Assembly (NCBI RefSeq): GCF_043641665.1
Contig: NC_092181.1
Span: forward strand, 16,467,463-16,531,462
Length of the DNA: 64,000 nucleotides
Direction of reading: 5' to 3'
Origin: Enoplosus armatus
Lineage: Eukaryota > Chordata > Actinopteri > Centrarchiformes > Enoplosidae
Shown here: in pieces, positions 43,401 through 58,400 of the stretch
How the letters are laid out: every line of letters begins with the position of its first letter
Position numbering within the stretch: position 1 is the stretch's first letter
Position numbers and translations under genes: made by a program
Notes under the pieces: generated by a model
The model's input: only the letters and a program-made list of their open reading frames with translations
Told to the model about the DNA's origin: nothing
Database searches by the model: none

Positions 43401-46400
43401 GAAACTTTGGTGGCTGCTGCTTCCAGCTCTAATTTCTCCCTCAGTGTCAACACATCATCCATTGTTGCAACAAGTAAGACTTTACTTTAATTGCCATACA
43501 TAAAAGTCAGTTCATTTTAGAAATTCAAACAATAAACAATGTTATAATGTGATGTATCAGTTTACAAGGCATCAGATTGAATTAAAATTCTGAATTAAAA
43601 ATTCAATTTCTCAGTCATATTGGCACCTACTGAAGTCCCTGCCACGATTGCATTGTCAACATCTATCACTTCATCAGTTCTTAATGAAAGCACTCCACCA
43701 GTCGCGACAACTTCACCACCTCTTGGACCAAGTTCAGAACAATTCACTACAAGTTCGCCAGGAATAAATTCAACTACAGCTATCGGTAAGACAGCAATTT
43801 CTTCCTCATCTTCATCTTCTATATCTCAAACTTCACCTTCACTCCCTTCAAGTCAAGCACCACTAAATACAAGTTTGCCAACAATCAACACCACTTCCTT
43901 ACCACTCTTTGAAACTTCACCACCAGTGAGTTCAAGTACATTACCAGACACTTCAACATTGCCAACAATCAACACAAGTTTAAAACCACACACAAGTTCA
44001 TCAGAAGGCACTGCAACTTCAGAAGCAGTCAGTGAATATTTGCCAACAATCAACACAACTTTAGTGCAACTGAAAACGTCACCGCTAGTCAACAATACTT
44101 CATCTCCTAATCATACCACTTTACCACTTACAACTTCACCACCTGTCAACACAACTCTAACACAAGTCAAGTCATCTTCAACACTACTTGTAACAACTTT
44201 AGAATCAGTCAAGAAAACTTCTTCAAAAATGACAACCCTATCACCAGTGCCTTCAACTCCAACTATCAATAAGGCAGTTGTTTCTACCTCATCATTACAC
44301 ACTGCAACTGTGTCACTACTCACTTCATCTTCAACACCAATAACTCAAACTTCACTCACATACCGCTCAAGTTCAGTAGCTCTCAATACAAGTGTGCCAC
44401 CACTCAACACGTCTTCATCAAGTCTTCCTACAACCTTACCATCACTTGGTTCAAGCCCAGTGCCATCAACTCCAGGTTTGCCATTAATAAATACAAGTTT
44501 ACAACCAGGGAGGACTTCATCACAAGGACATGTTCCTTCAACACCAGTCAGAGACACTTTGCAAACAAACAACACAACTTCAGTTGACCAAAACACGTCA
44601 CGGCCTGGTAAAAATACTTCATCACCAGTTCATACCAAGTCACCACCTACAGGCATACCACCCTTTAACTCAACTTTAATGCCAGTCATTTCGTCACCAA
44701 CACCAGTCATGACGACTTCACAATCATATAAGTCAACTTCACCCGCAAAGTCAGCATCACCACCAGTGAGTTCAACTGCGCCTGTAAATGAGACAGCAAC
44801 TTTTACTTCATTTTCATCTCCTGTATCTCAAACTTCACCTACACTCCCTTCAAGTCAAGCACCACTAAATACAAGTTTGCCAACAATCAACACCACTTCC
44901 TTACCACTCTTTGAAACTTCACCACCAGTGAGTTCAAGTACATTACCAGACACTTCAACATTGCCAACAATCAACACAAGTTTAAAACCACACACAAGTT
45001 CATCAGAAGGCACTGCAACTTCAGAAGCAGTCAGTGAATATTTGCCAACAATCAACACAACTTTATTGCAACTGAAGACGTCACCGCTAGTCAATAATAC
45101 TTCATCTCCGGATCATACCGCTTCACTACTGGCAACTTACCCACCTGACAACACAGCTCTAACACAAGTCATGTCATCTTCAACACCACTCAAAACAACT
45201 TCAGAGTCAGTCAAGACAACTTTATCGCCAGTCACTGCATCTTCATCTTCAATAACTCAAACTTCATCTCCACTTTCTTCAAGTCAAGAACCTCGAGACA
45301 CAAGTTTGCTACCACTCAGTATGACTTCTTTACCACTCTCTACAATTTCACCACCACTTGATTCAAGTCCAGCCCCGTCAACATCAACTATGTCACCTAT
45401 CAATACAAGTTTACATGCAGGAACAACACGTTCATCACAAGGCAGTAAATCTTCAGCACCTGCCACTGAGACCTTGCCAAGTTTGCCAACACTCAACACC
45501 ACTGCCTTACCACTCTTTGAAACTTCACCACCAGTGGGTTCAAGTACATTACCAGACACTTCAACATTGCCAACAATCAACACAAGTTTAAAACCACACA
45601 CAAGTTCATCAGAAGGCACTGCAACTTCAGAAGCAGTCAGTGAATATTTGTCAACAATCAACACAACTTTATTGCAACTGAAGACGTCACCGCTAGTCAA
45701 TAATACTTCATCTCCGGATCATACCGCTTCACTACTGGCAACTTACCCACCTCAAAACACAGCTCTAACACAAGTCATGTCATCTTCAACACCACTCAAA
45801 ACAACTTCAGAGTCAGTCAAGACACCTTTATCGCCAGTCACTGCATCTTCATCTTCAACAACTCAAACTTCATCTCCACTTTCTTCAAGTCAAGAACCTC
45901 AAGACACAAGTTTGCTACCACTCAGTATGACTTCTTTACCACTCTCTACAATTTCACCACCACTTGATTCAAGTCCAGCCCCGTCAACATCAACTATGTC
46001 ACCTATCAACACAAGTTTACATGCAGGAACAACACGTTCATCACAAGGCAGTAAATCTTCAGCACCTGCCACTGAGACCTTGCCAACAATCAACACAAAA
46101 TTAGTGCAACTGAAGACGTCGCCGCTTGTAAATAATACTTCATCTCCGGATCATACCGCTTCACTACCGGCAACTTCCCCACCTGACAACACAGCTCTAA
46201 CACAAGTCAAGTCATCTTCAACACCACTCAAAACAACTTCAGAGACAGTCAAGACAACTTTATCGCCAGTCACTGCATCTTCATCACCACTTACTCAAAC
46301 TTCATCTCCACTTTTCTCAAGTCAAACACCAGCTACATCAACTATGTCACCTATCAACACAAGTTTACATGCAGGAACAACATCTTCATCACAAGGCAGT

Positions 46401-49400
46401 AAAACTTCAGCACCTGTCACTGAGACCTTGCCAAGTTTGCCAACACTCAACACCACTGCCTTACCACTCTTTGAAACTTCACCACCAGTGGGTTCAAGTA
46501 CATTACCAGACACTTCAACATTGCCAACAATCAACATAGGTTTAAAACCACACACAAGTTCATCACAAGCCATTGCAACTTCAATAGCAGTAAGTGAAAA
46601 TTTGCCTACAATCAACACAACTTTAGTGCAACTGAAGTCATCACTGCTAGTCAATAATACTTCATCTCCGGATCACACCGCTTCACCACTGGCAACTTAC
46701 CCACCTGACCACACAGCTCTAACACAAGTCAAGTCATCTTCAACACCACTCGTAACAACTTCAGAGTCAGTCAAGACAACTTTATCGCCCATCACTGCAT
46801 CTTCATCTTCACTAACTCAAACTTCATCTCCACTTTCTTCAAGTCAAGAACCTCTAGACACAAGTTTAATACCACTCAGTATGACTTCTTTACCACTCTC
46901 TACAATTTCACCACCACTTGATTCAAGTCCAGCCCAATCAACATCAACTATGTCACCTATCAACACAAGTTTACATGCAGGAACAACATCTTCATCACAA
47001 AGCAGTAAAACTTCAGTACCTATCACTGAGACCTTGCCGACAATCAACACAACATTAGTGCAACTGAAAACGTCACCGCTAGTCAACAATACTTCATCTC
47101 CGAATCATACCACTTTACCACTTACAACTTCACCACCTGTCAACACAACTCTAACACAAGTCAAGTCATCTTCAACACCACTCAAGACTTCTTTTGAGTC
47201 AGTCAAGACAACTTCACCAGCAATAATGATGACTTTACCACCAGTGAATGCAAGTCCTCCTGTCAATGAGACCTCATCACCAATTATTTCCACCTCAACT
47301 TTAGATATTGCAACGTCTTTACCACACAATGCAACTTTAGCACCAGCAACTCAAACATCACTGCCACCTGGTTCAAGTCCAGTGCCAGCCACTCCAAGTT
47401 TACCCTCAATCAACAGAAGTTTGCGACCAGAAACAACAAGCTCATTACTGACACTCAACACTACTTTATCACCAATTACTAACACTTCACCACCTGTCAC
47501 ACACATGATAACTTCACAACCAGTCAAGATAACATCTTCACCAGTCATTAAAACTCCACCACCAGTCAATGCTACTCCAACAACTTCCAATACAACACCA
47601 AACTCACTAGGTAACAAAACCATGAAACAAGGAAATTCAGCTACAATTGGCAGTGTCAATCCTATAAGATTGGAATTACAAAATTTAGCTTAGTCCTATG
47701 TCACTTATTCTTCATATTCTTTGCCACCAGCTAATTCTGCTTTTACCCTGCCAGGTTATTTGACCACTTCCTCAATAAATGGAACAGCCTCATCACTAAA
47801 ATCCACAAGTACAACTCGTGTTCCAGCTACCACAACAACAGCTGCCCAACCATCTGAGCCAAAAATCACTTTGGCATTCAAAGTGCAGCAAAATTTTACA
47901 GCACAGCTTGCGAACAAATCCTCTCCAGAATTTAAGGAATTGGCACACAAAGTGTCCACAGCGGTAAGTCAAAACACATGTATACAGTATATATCTTTTT
48001 TCAATTTATAATTTTCCACGAACAAATACCAAATACTAAGAGGTTTTAGAGGAACTGCAAGTGTGAAATTACAGTTTGACATACCACTAACAAATGTGGA
48101 TCAAAGTATAAATGACAGCATTCAGATAGCGTCTACAAAAATACCTTCACAATACAATTGGTCGAAATAAAAGTAAATCAGGATGTGTAGGTGTGGAAGG
48201 GATCCAGTGACTTGTCTGTAAATGTATCACGAGTCATGCACAAAGTTACTGTTTCACGATTATGAACAGTTAATGTTAGTGAGCTTAAATGAATATGACA
48301 CACTAACTGATACCTTTGAAAGATGGTTTAACTGGAACACTTCAAGTTTATATTAAAATATTTGAAAATAGATGTTATGCTGTTTTGTAAAGAAAAGAAA
48401 TGTCCATTTTCATGTCATTCCTTTAGGTCACTGTCTACCCGGATATCATGAAATCTCTCACTGGTTGACTCTATTAACTTAGACACATGAATACATATAT
48501 TCAATCGTTCTCGAACAAACGCAAACGCAAGCACGCACGCACACAAACTTGATCACAAACAGACACACACCAGCTTTTCTTAAATGAAAGAAAATGACTT
48601 CCTGTTGCTTTCTTTTAATCATTCGCATAAAATGTGATTTTTACAGCTCAACAAAGTCTATTCAACTAAATATGGAGCTGCCTTCAACAGAACTGTGATC
48701 CAACATTTCAGGTACAAGGTGTTGCTTCTGATATATTTGCAGACTTTGGTGATTTTGCTTTCAATCTGCCAAAATGTCTCAGACAAACAAGGGGCGCTCT
48801 GGCGGTGTAAGAGTTCAGGCACTCACCCTGAACCTCCCCAGTTCACTAGACCATAGTCCTTTTTTGTATATCTTTCTCCATCTCTCTTTCACCTCATTTC
48901 CTGGCTGCTCTTTGCCGTAAATTGTTTAATACAAAATCAAAACATCCAAATACTAGTTTAACAAAATAATGATCAAAAGCATTGTATAACTAATCATTTC
49001 CAAAAATATTTTTCTAATAGTCAAGGATCCATTGTGGTAGATGCTCAGGTGATATTCAATGATGTCAACTCACTACCAAATGCCAGTTCTGTGGCTGAAA
49101 CTTTGGTGGCTGCTGCTTCCAGCTCTAATTTCTCCCTCAGTGTCAACACATCATCCATTGTTGCAACAAGTAAGACTTTACTTTAATTGCCATACATAAA
49201 AGTCAGTTCATTTTAGAAATTCAAACAATAAACAATGTTATAATGTGATGTATCAGTTTACAAGGCATCAGATTGAATTAAAATTCTGAATTAAAAATTC
49301 AATTTCTCAGTCATATTGGCACCTACTGAAGTCCCTGCCACGATTGCATTGTCAACATCTATCACTTCATCAGTTCTTAATGAAAGCACTCCACCAGTCG

Positions 49401-52400
49401 CGACAACTTCACCACCTCTTGGACCAAGTTCAGAACAATTCACTACAAGTTCGCCAGGAATAAATTCAACTACAGCTATCGGTAAGACAGCAATTTCTTC
49501 CTCATCTTCATCTTCTATATCTCAAACTTCACCTTCACTCCCTTCAAGTCAAGCACCACTAAATACAAGTTTGCCAACAATCAACACCACTTCCTTACCA
49601 CTCTTTGAAACTTCACCACCAGTGAGTTCAAGTACATTACCAGACACTTCAACATTGCCAACAATCAACACAAGTTTAAAACCACACACAAGTTCATCAG
49701 AAGGCACTGCAACTTCAGAAGCAGTCAGTGAATATTTGCCAACAATCAACACAACTTTAGTGCAACTGAAAACGTCACCGCTAGTCAACAATACTTCATC
49801 TCCTAATCATACCACTTTACCACTTACAACTTCACCACCTGTCAACACAACTCTAACACAAGTCAAGTCATCTTCAACACTACTTGTAACAACTTTAGAA
49901 TCAGTCAAGAAAACTTCTTCAAAAATGACAACCCTATCACCAGTGCCTTCAACTCCAACTATCAATAAGGCAGTTGTTTCTACCTCATCATTACACACTG
50001 CAACTGTGTCACTACTCACTTCATCTTCAACACCAATAACTCAAACTTCACTCACATACCGCTCAAGTTCAGTAGCTCTCAATACAAGTGTGCCACCACT
50101 CAACACGTCTTCATCAAGTCTTCCTACAACCTTACCATCACTTGGTTCAAGCCCAGTGCCATCAACTCCAGGTTTGCCATTAATAAATACAAGTTTACAA
50201 CCAGGGAGGACTTCATCACAAGGACATGTTCCTTCAACACCAGTCAGAGACACTTTGCAAACAAACAACACAACTTCAGTTGACCAAAACACGTCACGGC
50301 CTGGTAAAAATACTTCATCACCAGTTCATACCAAGTCACCACCTACAGGCATACCACCCTTTAACTCAACTTTAATGCCAATCATTTCGTCACCAACACC
50401 AGTCATGACGACTTCACAATCATATAAGTCAACTTCACCCGCAAAGTCAGCATCACCACCAGTGAGTTCAACTGCGCCTGTAAATGAGACAGCAACTTTT
50501 ACTTCATTTTCATCTCCTGTATCTCAAACTTCACCTACACTCCCTTCAAGTCAAGCACCACTAAATACAAGTTTGCCAACAATCAACACCACTTCCTTAC
50601 CACTCTTTGAAACTTCACCACCAGTGAGTTCAAGTACATTACCAGACACTTCAACATTGCCAACAATCAACACAAGTTTAAAACCACACACAAGTTCATC
50701 AGAAGGCACTGCAACTTCAGAAGCAGTCAGTGAATATTTGCCAACAATCAACACAACTTTATTGCAACTGAAGACGTCACCGCTAGTCAATAATACTTCA
50801 TCTCCGGATCATACCGCTTCACTACTGGCAACTTACCCACCTGACAACACAGCTCTAACACAAGTCATGTCATCTTCAACACCACTCAAAACAACTTCAG
50901 AGTCAGTCAAGACAACTTTATCGCCAGTCACTGCATCTTCATCTTCAATAACTCAAACTTCATCTCCACTTTCTTCAAGTCAAGAACCTCGAGACACAAG
51001 TTTGCTACCACTCAGTATGACTTCTTTACCACTCTCTACAATTTCACCACCACTTGATTCAAGTCCAGCCCCGTCAACATCAACTATGTCACCTATCAAC
51101 ACAAGTTTACATGCAGGAACAACACGTTCATCACAAGGCAGTAAATCTTCAGCACCTGCCACTGAGACCTTGCCAACAATCAACACAAAATTAGTGCAAC
51201 TGAAGACGTCGCCGCTTGTCAATAATACTTCATCTCCGGATCATACCGCTTCACTACCGGCAACTTCCCCACCTGACAACATAGCTCTAACACAAGTCAA
51301 GTCATCTTCAACACCACTCAAAACAACTTCAGAGACAGTCAAGACAACTTTATCGCCAGTCACTGCATCTTCATCACCACTTACTCAAACTTCATCTCCA
51401 CTTTTCTCAAGTCAAACACCAGCTACATCAACTATGTCACCTATCAACACAAGTTTACATGCAGGAACAACATCTTCATCACAAGGCAGTAAAACTTCAG
51501 CACCTGTCACTGAGACCTTGCCAAGTTTGCCAACACTCAACACCACTGCCTTACCACTCTTTGAAACTTCACCACCAGTGGGTTCAAGTACATTACCAGA
51601 CACTTCAACATTGCCAACAATCAACACAAGTTTAAAACCACACACAAGTTCATCAGAAGGCACTGCAACTTCAGAAGCAGTCAGTGAATATTTGTCAACA
51701 ATCAACACAACTTTATTGCAACTGAAGACGTCACCGCTAGTCAATAATACTTCATCTCCGGATCATACCGCTTCACTACTGGCAACTTACCCACCTCAAA
51801 ACACAGCTCTAACACAAGTCATGTCATCTTCAACACCACTCAAAACAACTTCAGAGTCAGTCAAGACACCTTTATCGCCAGTCACTGCATCTTCATCTTC
51901 AACAACTCAAACTTCATCTCCACTTTCTTCAAGTCAAGAACCTCAAGACACAAGTTTGCTACCACTCAGTATGACTTCTTTACCACTCTCTACAATTTCA
52001 CCACCACTTGATTCAAGTCCAGTCCCGTCAACATCAACTATGTCACCTATCAACACAAGTTTACATGCAGGAACAACACGTTCATCACAAGGCAGTAAAT
52101 CTTCAGCACCTGCCACTGAGACCTTGCCAACAATCAACACAAAATTAGTGCAACTGAAGACGTCGCCGCTTGTAAATAATACTTCATCTCCGGATCATAC
52201 CGCTTCACTACCGGCAACTTCCCCACCTGACAACACAGCTCTAACACAAGTCAAGTCATCTTCAACACCACTCAAAACAACTTCAGAGACAGTCAAGACA
52301 ACTTTATCGCCAGTCACTGCATCTTCATCACCACTTACTCAAACTTCATCTCCACTTTTCTCAAGTCAAACACCAGCTACATCAACTATGTCACCTATCA

Positions 52401-55400
52401 ACACAAGTTTACATGCAGGAACAACATCTTCATCACAAGGCAGTAAAACTTCAGCACCTGTCACTGAGACCTTGCCAAGTTTGCCAACACTCAACACCAC
52501 TGCCTTACCACTCTTTGAAACTTCACCACCAGTGGGTTCAAGTACATTACCAGACACTTCAACATTGCCAACAATCAACATAGGTTTAAAACCACACACA
52601 AGTTCATCACAAGCCATTGCAACTTCAATAGCAGTAAGTGAAAATTTGCCTACAATCAACACAACTTTAGTGCAACTGAAGTCATCACTGCTAGTCAATA
52701 ATACTTCATCTCCGGATCACACCGCTTCACCACTGGCAACTTACCCACCTGACAACACAGCTCTAACACAAGTCAAGTCATCTTCAACACCACTCAAAAC
52801 AACTTCAGAGACAGTCAAGACAACTTTATCGCCAGTCACTGCATCTTCATCACCACTTACTCAAACTTCATCTCCACTTTTCTCAAGTCAAACACCAGCT
52901 ACATCAACTATGTCACCTATCAACACAAGTTTACATGCAGGAACAACATCTTCATCACAAGGCAGTAAAACTTCAGCACCTGTCACTGAGACCTTGCCAA
53001 GTTTGCCAACACTCAACACCACTGCCTTACCACTCTTTGAAACTTCACCACCAGTGGGTTCAAGTACATTACCAGACACTTCAACATTGCCAACAATCAA
53101 CATAGGTTTAAAACCACACACAAGTTCATCACAAGCCATTGCAACTTCAATAGCAGTAAGTGAAAATTTGCCTACAATCAACACAACTTTAGTGCAACTG
53201 AAATCATCACTGCTAGTCAATAATACTTCATCTCCGGATCACACCGCTTCACCACTGGCAACTTACCCACCTGACCACACAGCTCTAACACAAGTCAAGT
53301 CATCTTCAACACCACTCGTAACAACTTCAGAGTCAGTCAAGACAACTTTATCGCCCATCACTGCATCTTCATCTTCACTAACTCAAACTTCATCTCCACT
53401 TTCTTCAAGTCAAGAACCTCTAGACACAAGTTTAATACCACTCAGTATGACTTCTTTACCACTCTCTACAATTTCACCACCACTTGATTCAAGTCCAGCC
53501 CAATCAACATCAACTATGTCACCTATCAACACAAGTTTACATGCAGGAACAACATCTTCATCACAAAGCAGTAAAACTTCAGTACCTATCACTGAGACCT
53601 TGCCGACAATCAACACAACATTAGTGCAACTGAAAACGTCACCGCTAGTCAACAATACTTCATCTCCGAATCATACCACTTTACCACTTACAACTTCACA
53701 ACCAGTGGGTTCAAGTACCTTACCAGCCACGTCAACTTTGCCAACACTCAACACAAGTTTAAAACCACACACAAGTTCATCACAAGGCATTGCAACTTCA
53801 GCAGCAGTCAGTGAAAATTTGCCAACAATCAACACAACATTAGTGCAACTGAAAACGTCACCGCTAGTCAACAATACTTCATCTCCGAATCATACCACTT
53901 TACCACTTACAACTTCACCACCTGTCAACACAACTCTAACACAAGTCAAGTCATCTTCAACACCACTCAAGACTTCTTTTGAGTCAGTCAAGACAACTTC
54001 ACCAGCAATAATGATGACTTTACCACCAGTGAATGCAAGTCCTCCTGTCAATGAGACCTCATCACCAATTATTTCCACCTCAACTTTAGATATTGCAACG
54101 TCTTTACCACACAATGCAACTTTAGCACCAGCAACTCAAACATCACTGCCACCTGGTTCAAGTCCAGTGCCAGCCACTCCAAGTTTACCCTCAATCAACA
54201 GAAGTTTGCGACCAGAAACAACAAGCTCATTACTGACACTCAACACTACTTTATCACCAATTACTAACACTTCACCACCTGTCACACAAATGATAACTTT
54301 ACAACCAGTCAAGATAACATCTTCACCAGTCATTAAAACTCCACCACCAGTCAATGCTACTCCAACAACTTCCAATACAACACCAAACTCACTAGGTAAC
54401 AAAACCATTAAACAAGGAAATTCAGCTACAATTGGCAGTGTCAATCCTATAAGATTGGAATTACAAAATTTAGCTTAGTCCTATGTCACTTATTCTTCAT
54501 ATTCTTTGCCACCAGCTAATTCTGCTTTTACCCTGCCAGGTTATTTGACCACTTCCTCAATAAATGGAACAGCCTCATCACTAAAATCCACAAGTACAAC
54601 TCGTGTTCCAGCTACCACAACAACAGCTGCCCAACCATCTGAGCCAAAAATCACTTTGGCATTCAAAGTGCAGCAAAATTTTACAGCACAGCTTGCGAAC
54701 AAATCCTCTCCAGAATTTAAGGAATTGGCACACAAAGTGTCCACAGCGGTAAGTCAAAACACATGTATACAGTATATATCTTTTTTTCAATTTATAATTT
54801 TCCACGAACAAATACCAAATACTAAGAGGTTTTAGAGGACCTGCAAGTGTGAAATTACAGTTTGACATACCACTAACAAATGTGGATCAAAGTATAAATG
54901 ACAGCATTCACATAGCGTCTACAAAAATACCTTCACAATACAATTGGTCGAAATAAAAGTAAATCAGGATGTGTAGGTGTGGAAGGGATCCAGTGACTTG
55001 TCTGTAAATGTATCACGAGTCATGCACAAAGTTACTGTTTCACGATTATGAACAGTTAATGTTAGTGAGCTTAAATGAACATGACACACTAACTGATACC
55101 TTTGAAAGATGGTTTAACTGGAACACTTCAGGTTTATATTAAAATATTTGAAAATAGATGTTATGCTGTTTTGTAAAGAAAAGAAATGTCCATTTTCATG
55201 TCATTCCTTTAGGTCACTGTCTACCCGGATATCATGAAATCTCTCACTGGTTGACTCTATTAACTTAGACACATGAATACATATATTCAATCGTTCTCGA
55301 ACAAACGCAAACGCAAGCACGCACGCACACAAACTTGATCACAAACAGACACACACCAGCTTTTCTTAAATGAAAGAAAATGACTTCCTGTTGCTTTCTT

Positions 55401-58400
55401 TTAATCATTCGCATAAAATGTGATTTTTACAGCTCAACAAAGTCTATTCAACTAAATATGGAGCTGCCTTCAACAGAACTGTGATCCAACATTTCAGGTA
55501 CAAGGTGTTGCTTCTGATATATTTGCAGACTTTGGTGATTTTGCTTTCAATCTGCCAAAATGTCTCAGACAAACAAGGGGCGCTCTGGCGGTGTAAGAGT
55601 TCAGGCACTCACCCTGAACCTCCCCAGTTCACTAGACCATAGTCCTTTTTTGTATATCTTTCTCCATCTCTCTTTCACCTCATTTCCTGGCTGCTCTTTG
55701 CCGTAAATTGTTTAATACAAAATCAAAACATCCATATACTAGTTTAACAAAATAATGATCAAACTAATTGGACAAAAGCATTGTATAACTAATCATTTCC
55801 AAAAATATTTTTCTAATAGTCAAGGATCCATTGTGGTAGATGCTCAGGTGATATTCAATGATGTCAACTCACTACCAAATGCCAGTTCTGTGGCTGAAAC
55901 TTTGGTGGCTGCTGCTTCCAGCTCTAATTTCTCCCTCAGTGTCAACACATCATCCATTGTCGCAACAAGTAAGACTTTACTTTAATTGCCATACATAAAA
56001 GTCAGTTCATTTTAGAAATTCAAACAATAAACAATGTTATAATGTGATGTATCAGTTTACAAGGCATCAGATTGAATTAAAATTCTGAATAAAAAATTCA
56101 ATTTCTCAGTCATATTGGCACCTACTGAAGTCCCTGCCACGATTGCATTGTCAACATCTATCACTTCATCAGTTCTTAATGAAAGCACTCCACCAGTCGT
56201 GACAACTTCACCACCTCTTGGACCACGTTCGGAACAATTCACTACAAGTTCGCCAGGAGTAAATTCAACTACAGCTATTGGGAAGACAGCAATTTCTTCC
56301 TCATCTTCATCTTCTATATCTCAAACTTCACCTTCACTCCCTTCAAGTCAAGCACCACTAAATACAAGTTTGCCAACACTTAACACCACTTCCTTACCAC
56401 TCTTTGAAACTTCACAACCAGTGGGTTCAAGTACCTTACCAGCCACGTCAACTTTGCCAACACTCAACACAAGTTTAAAACCACACACAAGTTCATCACA
56501 AGGCATTGCAACTTCAGCAGCAGTCAGTGAAAATTTGCCAACAATCAACACAACTTTAGTGCAACTGAAAACGTCACCGCTAGTCAACAATACTTCATCT
56601 CCTAATCATACCACTTTACCACTTACAACTTCACCACCTGTCAACACAACTCTAACACAAGTCAAGTCATCTTCAACACTACTTGTAACAACTTTAGAAT
56701 CAGTCAAGAAAACTTCTTCAAAAATGACAACCCTATCACCAGTGCCTTCAACTCCAACTATCAATAAGGCCGTTGTTTCTACCTCATCATTACACACTGC
56801 AACTGTGTCACTACTCACTTCATCTTCAACACCAATAACTCAAACTTCACTCACATACCGCTCAAGTTCAGTAGCTCTCAATACAAGTGTGCCACCACTC
56901 AACACGTCTTCATCAAGTCTTCCTACAACCTTACCATCACTTGGTTCAAGCCCAGTGCCATCAACTCCAGGTTTGCCATTAATAAATACAAGTTTACAAC
57001 CAGGGAGGACTTCATCACAAGGACATGTTCCTTCAACACCAGTCAGAGACACTTTGCAAACAAACAACACAACTTCAGTTGACCAAAACACGTCACGGCC
57101 TGGTAAAAATACTTCATCACCAGTTCATACCAAGTCACCACCTACAGGCATACCACCCTTTAACTCAACTTTAATGCCAGTCATTTCGTCACCAACACCA
57201 GTCATGACGACTTCACAATCATATAAGTCAACTTCACCAGCAAAGTCAGCATCACCACCAGTGAGTTCAACTGCACCTGTAAATGAGACAGCAATTTTTA
57301 CTTCATCTTCATCTCCTGTATCTCAAACTTCACCTACACTCCCTTCAAGTCAAGCACCACTAAATACAAGTTTGCCAACAATCAACACCACTTCCTTACC
57401 ACTCTTTGAAACTTCACCACCAGTGGGTTCAAGTACATTACCAGACACTTCAACATTGCCAACAATCAACACAAGTTTAAAACCACACACAAGTTCATCA
57501 GAAGGCACTGCAACTTCAGAAGCAGTCAGTGAATATTTGTCAACAATCAACACAACTTTATTGCAACTGAAGACGTCACCGCTAGTCAATAATACTTCAT
57601 CTCCGGATCATACCGCTTCACTACTGGCAACTTACCCACCTCAAAACACAGCTCTAACACAAGTCATGTCATCTTCAACACCACTCAAAACAACTTCAGA
57701 GTCAGTCAAGACACCTTTATCGCCAGTCACTGCATCTTCATCTTCAACAACTCAAACTTCATCTCCACTTTCTTCAAGTCAAGAACCTCAAGACACAAGT
57801 TTGCTACCACTCAGTATGACTTCTTTACCACTCTCTACAATTTCACCACCACTTGATTCAAGTCCAGCCCCGTCAACATCAACTATGTCACCTATCAACA
57901 CAAGTTTACATGCAGGAACAACACGTTCATCACAAGGCAGTAAATCTTCAGCACCTGCCACTGAGACCTTGCCAACAATCAACACAAAATTAGTGCAACT
58001 GAAGACGTCGCCGCTTGTCAATAATACTTCATCTCCGGATCATACCGCTTCACTACCGGCAACTTCCCCACCTGACAACACAGCTCTAACACAAGTCAAG
58101 TCATCTTCAACACCACTCAAAACAACTTCAGAGACAGTCAAGACAACTTTATCGCCAGTCACTGCATCTTCATCACCACTTACTCAAACTTCATCTCCAC
58201 TTTTCTCAAGTCAAACACCAGCTACATCAACTATGTCACCTATCAACACAAGTTTACATGCAGGAACAACATCTTCATCACAAGGCAGTAAAACTTCAGC
58301 ACCTGTCACTGAGACCTTGCCAACAATCAACACAACATTAGTGCAACTGAAAACGTCACCGCTAGTCAACAATACTTCATCTCCTAATCATACCACTTTA

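Larger units (their letters stand above)
31527..43614 (+). repeat. Two adjacent near-identical 6044-bp units (6 and 7)
   Basis: Units 31527..37570 and 37571..43614 have equal length and identical predicted PTS protein. Differences noticed by eye: one synonymous base at about 32779 and two bases near the T-run of intron A (unit 7 reads cagtgtatatatttttt). Confidence 0.85.

Noticed and set aside
45358..45591. Plus-strand 77-codon Gln/His-rich frame at the unit 8 joint
   Set aside because: It is out of frame with the PTS exon and arises where the 348-bp deletion joins two repeats.
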